Origin: Diabrotica undecimpunctata
Taxonomy: Eukaryota; Arthropoda; Insecta; Coleoptera; Chrysomelidae
Reading direction: 5' to 3'
NCBI RefSeq assembly: GCF_040954645.1
Contig: NC_092806.1
Span: forward strand, 133,578,476-133,642,475
DNA length: 64,000 nucleotides
The first letter of the stretch is position 1. The number at the start of each line of letters is the position of its first letter. Both the position numbers and the translations under genes were made by a program. The notes under the pieces were generated by a model that searched no databases, was not told the origin of the DNA, and worked only from the letters and a program-made list of their open reading frames with translations. This document shows positions 54,975-64,000 of the stretch, piece by piece.

Positions 54975-56673
54975 TACTCAAGAAACAAAACCCAATTTTC
55001 AATGCCATCATCAGACCAGACTACTTTCCGAGTCAATGGAAAATTTCACCGATTATCCTGACACCAAAACCTAGAAAAAAACCAAAAGATCCAAAATCTT
55101 ATAAACCTATAAGTTTGCTGCCGATTCTATCAAAGGTATTTGAAAAGCTTCTATTGATAAGATTTATTCAAATCTTAGAAAAAACTTAACTTATTCTTGA
55201 CCACCAATTCGGCTTCAGGTTAAAGCATGGGTCAATGCAAGGCCTACTTTATAAGATGAAAAAATAATTGCCATATCCTTTCTTTCCGCTTTTAAAATCC
55301 TACCTATCAGATGGACACTTCCCCGTAAAGCAGCACGATGAATACACTCAGCTTCTTCTTTAAGTTCCATCTTCTTTCGAAGGTTGGAAGTCATCATGGC
55401 TATGCGGACTCTGTTGACTGCCGCTCTAAAATGTTCTGCACTACTGCATTCAAACCATTCCCTCAAGTTCTCAAGCCACGATATTTTGCCTCTTCCCACA
55501 TTTCGCTTTCCTTGGATTTTGCCTTGCATAATAAGTTGTAATAATCCGTATTTTTGCCCTCTCATCACATGTCCTAAGTACTCAAGTTTTCGTCTTTTGA
55601 TAGTTAATATTATTTCCGCCTCATTTCCTATCCTTCTAGTTACTTCCACGTTTGACATTCTTTGAATCCATGATATTCGTAGGATTCTTCTGTAACACCA
55701 AAATTCAAAGGCGGCCAACTTATTCAGATGGACTTGTTTTAGTGTCCATGCTTCCAAGCCATAAAGAAGAGTGGATAACACGTAACATCGAAGCATTCTC
55801 AGGCGTAGTTCTAACCTTATATCCCGACAACAAAGAAACTTTTTAAGTTTAATGAATGGTGCACGTGCTATTTCAGCTGGTGGAGTACTCAGCTCCACCC
55901 TATCAAAGCAGGTGTTTTACAAGAACGTGTACTAGGACCTATTTTATTTTTGATGTTAACTGCAAAACTCTCATACAGCAGTAACACAGAAGTTGCTACT
56001 ATTGCAGACGACATTGCAATCCTGACATTGGATTCTAGTCCCACAAACGCATCAGAAAATTTACAAAAAACCTAAATAAAATACAAACTTGGCTAAGAAA
56101 TGGCGAATTAGATTGACTTAGACTTAATTAAGATTAACTCAACACATGTAATCTTCACAATGAAACGAGGTGAATGCAATTCAGTTACACTTAATGTAAG
56201 TATCCATCTTGACAAACGTCTAACGTAGCAGAAGCACATCTTTAACAAAAGAAAACAACTGACCATTGAATTTAGGCATATGTACTCAAAACTCTAAATT
56301 AACATGCTTACATTAACATTGTATAGCTGAACTGCTTATATACAAGCTGATTCTCAAGCCCATACAGACATATAATTTAGCTATAGGGCACCACTAGCAG
56401 TTCTAATCTTGTAATTTTTCAACGTTTCCAAAACAAAGTGTTAACGTCTATAGGATATGCTTCATGCTATGTTACATCCTTCTCTATAAAAAAGATTTGG
56501 AAATGCGTTCGGTAAAAGAAGTTGTAACAAGTTACAGTGTTAAATATAGTGAACGGATAAAAGTGCATCCCAATGCACTCACGAAGCGATTATTGGATGA
56601 CAATAATGAAGTGCGTAGGCTGAAACATTTTAAACAAAATAATCTATCAAACAGATTTAATGTTCAACTATAA
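54975..56673 (+). pseudogene. Jockey-clade reverse-transcriptase pseudogene interrupted by an RTE copy
   Basis: The left part (54975-55235): FNAIIRPDYFPSQWKISPII, LTPKPRKKPKDPKSYKPISL, LPILSKVFEKLLLIRF and DHQFGFRLKHGSMQ. The right part (55895-56673): HPIKAGVLQERVLGPILFLM, TEVATIADDIAILTLD (ADD catalytic motif), HVIFTMKRGECNSVTLN, a decayed thumb, and the C-terminus KDLEMRSVKEVVTSYSVKYS, RIKVHPNALTKRLLDDNNEV and RLKHFKQNNLSNRF, open for 69 codons. About 110 residues of the palm before the VLQ block are missing at the RTE junction, so a deletion accompanied or followed that insertion. Confidence 0.85.
55240..55895 (-). pseudogene. RTE-type non-LTR retrotransposon 3' fragment
   Basis: An open frame of 227 codons contains the thumb and tail: IKLKKFLCCRDIRLELRLRM, CYVLSTLLYGLEAWTL, FEFWCYRRILRISWIQRMSN, RRKLEYLGHVMRGQKYGLLQ, RGKISWLENLREWFECSSAE and FRAAVNRVRIAMMTSNLRKK. 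It is one of the better-preserved RTE tails, in antisense to the surrounding jockey copy. The copy begins just after the RT catalytic region, so it is 5'-truncated. Confidence 0.9.
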
Positions 56674-56889
56674 CCAATGTATTTTAAATTATACTTTAAT
56701 TATGTGATTTGTAGTTGGGGTTGTGTTTTATTATTTTATCGCTTTATAAACTATTCATAATAAATTAGTAACATTTACAGTTGCCAAATAAAGAAAAGGA
56801 ACTCTCCACTGGAACAGGCTTCTATACTCTATATAAACAAACAAGTTACTTATTATTCTTTATTTTGGGATATATTGTAATTTTAATTG

Positions 56890-57335
56890 GAGTTAATAAA
56901 CAAGAGAAACAATACCCCTTTTCTATTCTGCTTTTTCATCTTGTCAAATTTGTGGAGCCATGTCATCATAATGTCTGCTGTCCTCTATGGCTTTTTATTG
57001 GAAACCCATTCAAGAGGGAACTTAAAACATCGAGTAGTTTTGCTTTTGCCTACGATAGGTGTTTCCTCTTTTTTGCCTTCCATATTTTCATAGACCAAAA
57101 TTGTATTTTGTTGTTTTGAAGTTTTTATTTCAGAATACTTTTTTAATACGTATTACAGATATTAGATATTAGAAATCCATTTTGTCTGCACTACAAACAT
57201 TTTCCGGGGCATAATCATTTAAAATAGCAAACAGATTTTCTTTCTAATATTTCAGATTTTCGACATTAACATCAGCTATTTCGTCACGTATTTTCTTGAA
57301 AGTACTGGTTTCTAACCAATAATTTGATTCCTTTA
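56890..57335 (-). pseudogene. Tigger/pogo-like transposase fragment
   Basis: Right to left: SNYWLETSTFKKIRDEIADV, APENVCSADKMDF (the N-ADE-G block with first catalytic position), then TPIVGKSKTTRCFKFPLEWV, SNKKPxRTADIMMTWLHKFD and KMKKQNRK, which match the IGKS--PRCFK / NKKAWMT / KMR-QNRKI blocks of Tigger enzymes. It stops right before the second catalytic region (LFLDNC). It is a different subgroup from the Jerky-like pogo copies at 15 and 25 kb. Confidence 0.75.
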
Positions 57336-57339
57336 AGTC

Positions 57340-57665
57340 TTCTTCTTCTTATGGTGCCTATCCGCTACGGATGTTGGCTACTAGCATGACAATTCTAACT
57401 TTGTTGACCGCAGCTCAAAATAGTCCTGAAGTGGTCAAGGAAAACCATTTTCGTAAGTTCTAGAACCAAGATATTCTTCTTCTTCCAGGTCCCCTCTTTC
57501 CGTAGACCTCTCCCTGTAATATAAGTTGCAGCAGGTTATATCTATGATTGTGTCGCATTATATGTCCAAGATATTCTACCTTGCGTTGTTTCACTGTGGA
57601 TAAAATTTCACATGTTTTATCCATCTGACGTAAAACCTCCGATGTTTGTTATTCGGTCCACCCAG
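57340..57665 (-). pseudogene. RTE-type 3'-end fragment
   Basis: The minus strand shows an LGHIMRHN-like block, ITGRGLRKEGTW, KKNILVLEL and the end ILSCGQQS*NCHASSQHP, followed by GAAGAAGAAG. The layout and tail match the other RTE 3' ends. It is heavily frameshifted. Confidence 0.6.
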
Positions 57666-58735
57666 GAGATCCTCAGTTATCCTTATACCTTTAAGTCACT
57701 ATATTCTTTTTATGCTTAAATGTGGAAAATTATTTCCCAGTATAGTATTTGTACTGTACTATAATGATGAGGCAATCAAGGTACTGGTTGATCCTCACAT
57801 CCACAGACTCTTTCTAGACCAAACTCATATATTGGATTAGTTCGTCCGCTTGTGGTGGCTTGATGGTGCTACGAATGACTTTAACTACAATAAAAAATCA
57901 CTTTATATAGGAAATAATGTTTTTTAAATTGTTTTCCGTATGAAAAAGCAAATATATTTATTAAAAATCTCTAGGTACTAATGTAGAAACAATGTGTAAA
58001 AGAGTATGGCAACATAATAGGGATAATTAACTGAATAAATAATGTAATATTGTAAAAAAAAATAATTAGCCGCATCGCAAATTAATTGCAACTTTTAGCT
58101 ATTGGCTAGGATAATGTTAGCTTTTATTTAAGTGATAGTTTAATTATTGTTTTGATAGTTTTTGCTAGTGTTTTCAATTGAAATTTGTAGCATCATTAAA
58201 CACGCGCGAGATCATACAGAGTGATTTAAGTAATTAATCTAAATTTAAACGAAGTCAAACGGAGAATCACTGGAAAAATAAGAAGACCACTCGAAGACAC
58301 TTTGTAACAACAAGAAAGTGTGAGTGGCACCCTAAAAGAGCACCACTGTAAAAAAAATAGAAACTGTGAATGTAATGGAATAAGCAATGTAATAAAAATG
58401 TGTCAATGTAACAAAATAGGAATATAGAAATATAACAAAATTAAAGATTGGCTAGAAGGCTATGCTCGAGAATGACCAGTTTACACTCAAAAGGAAGGAT
58501 TCGGTTAATTTGCATGCCCCTCAGATAGTTAAATAAGAATAAATATGGGAAGTAGATAAAAATGGATAAATTGATAAATATGAGTAATGAAAGTATCAAA
58601 GTATCAACGATTACTTATTACTTACGATAGTTTAGAAGCATCCCTTGTCTACAGCTGTAAGGAGAAGATATAATGTGACACAGGACATGAAGCCAGGGAA
58701 TCGGAGTATTTTTTATACATTCGCTGAAGATCCTC
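57666..58735. other. No recognisable gene
   Basis: AT-rich DNA; no motif on either strand. Confidence 0.4.
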
Positions 58736-60260
58736 TTGATTTTATGGCGTTTGGTACTTACTTACTCTCCGTGTTCGGAACACCAATGCTTTAAATTTTG
58801 TGTTTCCAATGGTTGGCCACATAGATGACCCTGTCATTCGCTAAGAATAGGTCTTCTTTTGTGCAGGTCTCTCTCATCTCTGTGCATGATAGTAGATGGT
58901 GACTATTCTAAACCGTGCCCCAGTCGCAGGTATCGTCCTCCTGGTATCCCCATTTCTTCAGGTTACTAGCACAACGTGAAACGCTAGTTCTTAATCTGTT
59001 TAGCGCTTTCCATGTGGGATACGGCAAATTGTGTCCAGCGGCCATTTCCTCTAAGGGAGCAAAAGGTGTTCTAGCTGACGCTTGCCATAGGTGTATTCGG
59101 CGCGTCTTTGGCTCTTTGAGAAGGGATCGTGATTTTTTCAGAAAGCTTTTCCGAGATCTTAATCTACTTGACTTAACTTGGTGGTCATACAAGGGGTGTC
59201 TTCGGTCTGTCCCCTGCTTCTTTTGTTCTATCTGTGACGTTACCTGTCTTCTGATAGCAGGTGGAGCGATTCCAAACTATAGGGTAGACCTCTTCGATAG
59301 GTGCCGGTTTCAGGCAAGCAGATATTATACGAGCCGTTTCATTTAACGCAACATCGACGTTTTTAGCGTGAGCAGAGTTTTCCCACACTGGTGCTCCAAA
59401 CTCCAAACTGGTGTGTGGTTGTGCTAAGTAAGTAAGCAAGAAAGTAAGTAAGTAAAGTAAGAGCTTAGTTCTCAGGCTAATACCAGTTGCTCCACAAAAT
59501 ATTCTGCATAATTTATGTATATTATTTTTGGTGTAAGTATTTTCTAGATGGTTTTTGAACGACAGCATTCTAAGCATGATTATGCTTATATCGGTTATGT
59601 GTCTTGAGCCTTTTCTTGTATAATAGGGGGTGGCTGCTGCTAGGTTATCAGCACATGCACGTTTTTTGATAGATTGAAGAGGATTGGGAAAAGTACCAAT
59701 GTTTAAGGATGTCCATTTAAAATTTCCGTACCGTGCTTCTACTGGATATTATTTGGATCGATTAGTTGTAGTACAGCATATTGGTTAGAAAGGTATTAAT
59801 TCGGCTGTCATGGTATATTCTTGAGAAATTTGAAGATAACTCTATCCCTGTGTATGGTGCTTTACGCACTAGTTAGAACAATGTAGGTACTGAAGTTTTT
59901 AAAAATCCTTGGAAGCTAGCTTCTATGTATATGGTGAGACTAGTAGTTGGTCTGTACAGCTGCGATAAAAACAGAAGCTAACCTGTTCTATTACGAGTTT
60001 CCTTAGGATTGCTGAGCTGTTCGAGAATTAACGATAGCTTTGCACCACGTTTTTATGTTCGCTTTTTTTAAATCTTCTGGCAGACAGCTCGTTGTAAGGA
60101 TGTTATAGTAGAATTTACTTCTCCAAATTTTTTACGCCTTTTCCACAATATTTTAGAAATTCTTAAAAGATTCCGTTAAATTCTGGTGGTTGGACTGTTT
60201 TGATATCGTTTAACACCTTATTCACCTTTTCCATTCTAAAGACTCAGAAGAATTCAAGGT
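58736..60260 (-). pseudogene. Jockey-superfamily non-LTR reverse-transcriptase pseudogene
   Basis: From the right: MEKVNKVLNDIKTVQPPEFN, GIFxEFLKYCG, LPEDLKKANI-like, RSCTDQLLVSPYTIEASFQG, GLPQG-less VLFPILFNLS, CADNLAAAT (degraded catalytic ADD), SFKNHLENTYTKNN, SLEFGAPVWENSAHAKNVDV, ALNETARIISACLKPAPIEE, LPYPTWKALNRLRTSVSRCA, SNLKKWGYQEDDTCDWGTV and the end EDLFLANDRVIYVANHW. These are the palm, thumb and C-terminal Cys/His tail of one insect LINE lineage. An (AAGT)n repeat has expanded in the thumb region. Confidence 0.8.
59424..59462. repeat. (AAGT)n microsatellite within the reverse-transcriptase pseudogene
   Basis: AAGTAAGTAAGCAAGAAAGT-type units interrupt the pseudogene and produce a Leu/Thr-rich insertion on the minus strand. 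Confidence 0.8.
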
Positions 60261-60889
60261 GATTTCCGATTGTTTAAGGAAAATTCCGTTTTAATTATAT
60301 TGTAATATTCTGGAACTTTTGGGGATTTACAGAAATTTACCACTGGCTTAGGTATCTGGTTTATTGTAACTTATTGTATTTACTGTAACTTGTTATGATT
60401 ACTGGCGATTTGTACGCCGAAGTTATTGCATAGTAAGACGGCACTTAGTACTTAAAAAATATGCTTCGGGAACGAAAAACGTGAGGGAAGAGATGCTCGC
60501 CAATTATCATAATAGTCAAAACATATATTGTAATAATGCATTATAAAAATATGTCTCTCAGAAAAATATTCATTTAGATAAATTTATAAATTTTTTTGTA
60601 GTACTTTATATCTTTCACAGTAATTCATGATACTTCTAAATTATTTCACCTAAAGTTGCTTAATTGTTTTGATTAATTATTGCTGTCAACATTTTATTCA
60701 ACTTATTTACTAGAACCAAGATTTTAATATAATTTAATTTTTTTTATGAATCCCATTACCTTTTAGTTTGTATCTATTTATACGTTCTTTTTTTCTCTTT
60801 GCAATGGGGCTAAAGCTTAAATCAAGCCTTGGTCCGCTTTAAACTATACCTTCAACTTTGTCCTTAACTTTATTTCCCCAAGTTCTTAC
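60261..60889. other. No recognisable gene
   Basis: AT-rich DNA with no supportable feature. Confidence 0.4.
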
Positions 60890-61495
60890 GCCCAGCAAAC
60901 TTAGTGTATCCGCTGGAATTTCATCCTCCTATATTTTCGTTTTGGTATTCCTCTTTGCATTTTACTATCTAGAACTCTTTTCGGTAATTTTTTGGCTTTC
61001 ATTTTCACTACATTAAGAGCACATCGAAGTTTAATTCGAACATCTGCGAATTCCAAAATCGGTGCCTCTTTGAACAGTTGGTAGTTCATGGTTGTACCTT
61101 GATCTCCATACTGCATGGATATTTGAGTGATTTGAGTCATAAAGGATCCTAGAGGCAATATTGGTTGCCGATACTCATACTATGATCGAATTACGATTGA
61201 TGTGCACTCTTTCTAACCCAAGAGTCGGGGGTTTTATAAATAAAACTCAAATTTTGCCTTCAGATCCTTCTTGCACATCCCTAAAGGCTTTTGTCGGAAA
61301 ATCACTGGGTTTATGGCGTACAAAGGATGTGCATTATGGAGTAGACAAAAGGAGATGAAAGTCGAGTTTCTGCAGCCTGAAAACTGGAACAATATCGGCT
61401 AAGGGAACAAACCCTGACAAAAAATGTTGGTCCTTCAGGTTAGGGGTTGGGCAATGGAACGATAATTCGATACCGTAAAAAGTACAAAACCACGA
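60890..61495. other. Retrotransposon-like scraps (uncertain)
   Basis: An 85-codon minus frame (60901-61158) contains ILEFADVRIKLRCALNV and a Lys/Arg-rich end that loosely resemble the region after the GADV-DH endonuclease block of RTE elements. To the right, on the plus strand, AGGTTAGGGGTTGGGCAATG and TTCTGCAGCCTGAAAACTGG are reminiscent of RTE 5' untranslated regions. Neither is strong enough to name a copy. Confidence 0.25.
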
Positions 61496-61919
61496 AACAT
61501 TTAAATTTATATGTTCTTCTTTTGAAAAATGCTTCTCAAATTTTTAGTTATATAATTTAGTTAAACACTCTGTATATTCGATGAAATATATATTAACGCA
61601 TTATTTTTTGAGCACTACATGCAAATACAGCTAATTATATTTTACATAAAACATTACATGTCACTGATAATAACAAAAAACATACTTAATTTATTTTTGT
61701 AGAATTAGCGAAAATATACACAATACATACTATAATTAAATAATGAATTATTTATTGACATAATACCGGTAATGGAAAATATACTGATTAATCAGATACG
61801 AAAAATGAAATGGACAAGATAGCAATATTGCAAAATACAAGACGAAAAATTGACGTTGAAAATATATTTAAAGGATAATAAAAATTGGTATTGAGGAACA
61901 CAAAAGAAATAAACAAGAC

Positions 61920-62665
61920 TTTTTTTTATTTATTTAACATCCCAATATATTTACAATTTGTCATATAATTACAATAAGTAAATTGTCTGACAATATTTAA
62001 CAATTGTAAGATGATGGGATATGAACTTTGGGAAATGAACTGTTGTTTTAATTTGAAAATGTAATAATTAACAAAATGAGTACATACTTAAATAAAAATA
62101 CATAGTTAGAAACAAAAGTCGACTAAGCGGTAACAATAAAACACAATAATTCATTTCATCGCCATGACCACACTATTCCAGTCTTCATTTTATAAACGTT
62201 AACTGTCGAACTGTCACTTGCTAGTTGAAGGTATGTTCACATATATTCGTCTTGTTATATACTCCCCCTTTGGATCACAAAACCGACCTGGTTGTGATAC
62301 AATAAAACAAGCAAGAAGAATTTATAGGTCCAAAAAGTGGCGTTTTGGACGGGACACTCGCAAATAACGACGCAGCCAGTAGTTTGGCAAAGTAAATCAT
62401 TAGTTGGCACTGAGTTCAGATCCTTGACTGTGGATGGAATCTGTCTCGGACGTCCGCGACGTCGAATGGAACGGTCAGCTCTTGGAAAAGGCGCATCAGG
62501 ATCAGTGGCACTGTATCTGGTTAGAGCAGACACATGGTAAATACCTAAGGGCACAGATGGAGTATTGCCGGGATCACACTATTCTCGTCTTTTTTTTTTA
62601 CGTTAACTGTCGAACTGTCACTTGATAGTTTAAGGTGTGTTCACATATGTTCTTCTTGTTACACA
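61920..62665 (-). mobile_element. LTR retrotransposon remnant (copia-like) with polypurine tract
   Basis: Two direct ~100-bp blocks, 62163-62270 and 62565-62665, share CGTTAACTGTCGAACTGTCA, CTTG-TAGTT-AAGGT-TGTTC and CTTCTTGTTA-type ends. On the minus strand the left one is preceded by AAAGGGGGAG, the form of a copia-type polypurine tract abutting a 3' LTR. The left LTR would extend down to ~61.92 kb. The interior (62270-62560) is only ~300 bp and encodes a short Pro/Arg-rich frame (RRRGRPRQIPSTVKDLN) of unknown origin. Nearly all of gag-pol is missing, and the right LTR is truncated. Confidence 0.5.
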
Positions 62666-62879
62666 ATACAAATAATATTAAAGGAAAAATGTCTGTAGAA
62701 AATTTCCCATTGAAAATTTCTTGTGTATCCTTCGCACTGGAATAGTGTCCCTTAGGGCTTCTACTTCTAGATTATATTAGGCTTCTGGGACTAGTTTATA
62801 GTTAACAGATCGACTGAAGTCTTTCATTTAAGCCTTTGTTCAATTAAATGTTGTGTTATTAAATTTTGGGCTAGATTAT

Positions 62880-63392
62880 TGGGGTGGTCAGTTAGTCTCT
62901 GATCATATTGTTGGCAGTTGATGACTGCTTAGTTTGATGTCAAACGTTGTCATTTTGACGTCTCGTGCGGTTGTCTTGTTTGGAATGTACCATGGGGCAT
63001 TAGCTATCATTCGGAGGTCTTTCGATTGGTATCTTTTAAGAATGTCAATACCGGATCTAGCTGCTGTTTCCTACAGCTGAATTCCATAGCTCCAAATGGT
63101 TTTTAAAATAACTTTAATTATGTTGTCGATTTCCATTTTTGACTTCCGGCTTATTAACCAACATAGTTTGCTGAATTTGAGACCCAGCTGTTTTTGCTTG
63201 GTAAATATGTGTTATCTTTATGTGAGCCTGCGATCCAAATGCAGACCCGTTGACCGTTTAACTATACTGGAGGCCAGTTTCCCTTTCGGTTTGTAAATAT
63301 TACCTGCGCAGATTTGGTGTCGTTGGCTCGTAGACGCCACATTTTTAGCTAAGTTTGTATTGCACTTAGGTTAGCCTGTACTCCGTGTAATG
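62880..63392 (-). pseudogene. Jockey-clade reverse-transcriptase thumb fragment
   Basis: Right to left, in shifting frames: LQANLSAIQT, LKMWRLRANDTKSAQVIFTN, RKGNWPPV, HLDRRLT-like, KQLGLKFSKLCWLISRKSKM and WSYGIQL, then GIDILKRYQSKDLRMIANAP, WYIPNKTTARDVKMTTFDIK. These match the region after the catalytic motif of jockey RTs, as in the copies at 9.6 kb and 56 kb. It abuts the RTE copy that follows. Confidence 0.8.
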
Positions 63393-64000
63393 CTACGGCT
63401 AGGTCTAAATCAAAATAAAATCAAATTTATGCTGACTTTTACAAATAATAGAGCTGAAAATGTTGAAGCAGATATCAAAGTTAATGACAAAAACTTTGAA
63501 GTGATCAAAGATTTTATATATCTAAGGACATCAGTTAACCCCAATAATAACACGCCAGAGGGAATAAAAAGACGCATCGTAGTTGAAAATAGATAACTAA
63601 CAAACGTCTGTCTTAAAAGACTTATATAAGACAGTATAAAACACTGATGGTCCTCGTTCTTATTCACTTATCAGAGACTTGGACCCTAACCAAAACCGAC
63701 GAATTCTGTCTATCGATTTTTCAAAGAAAATACTACGTAAGATATTCGGAGGTATCTGTAAAAATGTAATATGGAGGCGTTGATATACCTTTGAACGGCA
63801 GAATATCTAAAAGCATAAGTTTGGTAGAAAAGATACCACTATAATCAAGCGAAAACGTCTGCAATGGGCAGGATATACAGCTGTGGCTATTCAGGGCCGT
63901 GAAAGCATAACGCTGGTCAATAAATGTTACTAAGACAGGTGGATTCGAAACTAAGCAGAAAAATTAAAGGGGCCACCTATAAAACATTATAGTTACAACA
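63393..64000 (+). pseudogene. RTE-type non-LTR retrotransposon fragment, cut by the window end
   Basis: The translation gives LNQNKIKFMLTF, NFEVIKDFIYLRTSVNPNNN, EGIKRRIVVENR, then (frameshifted) KTYIRQYKTLMVLVLIHL with SETWTLTKTDE, RKYYVRYSE and RLQWAGYTAVAIQG-like tail blocks. It covers the post-palm, thumb and start of the tail of an RTE reverse transcriptase. The 3' end lies beyond the window. Multiple frameshifts and stops are present. Confidence 0.8.

Overview
This 64 kb window looks like gene-poor, transposon-packed nuclear DNA from an animal, most likely an insect. A large-genome beetle is my best guess, but this rests only on the mix of element families. The DNA is very AT-rich. I found no convincing host protein-coding gene. 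Almost every recognisable coding stretch is a decayed copy of a transposable element: RTE-type and jockey-type non-LTR retrotransposons, Tc1/mariner, pogo/Tigger, piggyBac and hAT DNA transposons, LTR-element remnants, a tRNA-derived SINE and several long-inverted-repeat elements.

Layout. 1-5.4 kb: a MITE-like element in TA repeats, an RTE scrap and a ZMYM1-type hAT pseudogene. 6.4-12.2 kb: two jockey reverse-transcriptase pseudogenes (minus) and a collapsed LTR element with gag remnants. 13.3-13.7 kb: a possible Penelope-like terminus. 14.5-17.7 kb: a mosaic of pogo-like and piggyBac pseudogenes with RTE insertions. 18-24.9 kb: a ~0.9 kb repeat present as two inverted copies, enclosing an RTE insertion with a 17-bp target-site duplication (TSD), a TIR element carrying a tRNA-Asp-like pseudogene, an endonuclease fragment and a LINE 3' half with RNase H. 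25-29.5 kb: a three-layer nest, in which a pogo-like copy is split by an RTE (8-bp TSD) that is itself split by a 581-bp, almost perfectly palindromic element (13-bp TSD). 30.6-33.3 kb: a mariner-like pseudogene and an RTE scrap. 35.8-37.1 kb: a long-TIR element that contains a 402-bp-period direct repeat with a textbook hammerhead ribozyme core. 38-41.6 kb: a GTF2IRD2-type hAT fragment, the best-preserved RTE reverse transcriptase and a small transposase fragment. 43.2 kb: an apparently intact SINE with a 13-bp TSD. 44.2-51.2 kb: a mariner-like element with ~400-bp TIRs, a second mariner-like transposase, a hairpin element with a long (TA)n core and a Tc1-like element with ~260-bp TIRs. 52-57.7 kb: Tc1-like and jockey copies, each carrying an RTE copy, plus Tigger-like and RTE scraps. 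58.7-64 kb: jockey pseudogenes, copia-like LTR remnants and an RTE copy running off the window end.

The genes do not act together as a pathway. What ties the window together is insertion history. The most notable features are the hammerhead-bearing repeat (36.2-36.8 kb), the palindromic element whose arms carry a hammerhead-like arrangement (27.6-28.2 kb), and the shared ACAGGGTGT-type termini of three inverted-repeat elements. All family assignments come from reading translated motifs by eye; no database search was run.
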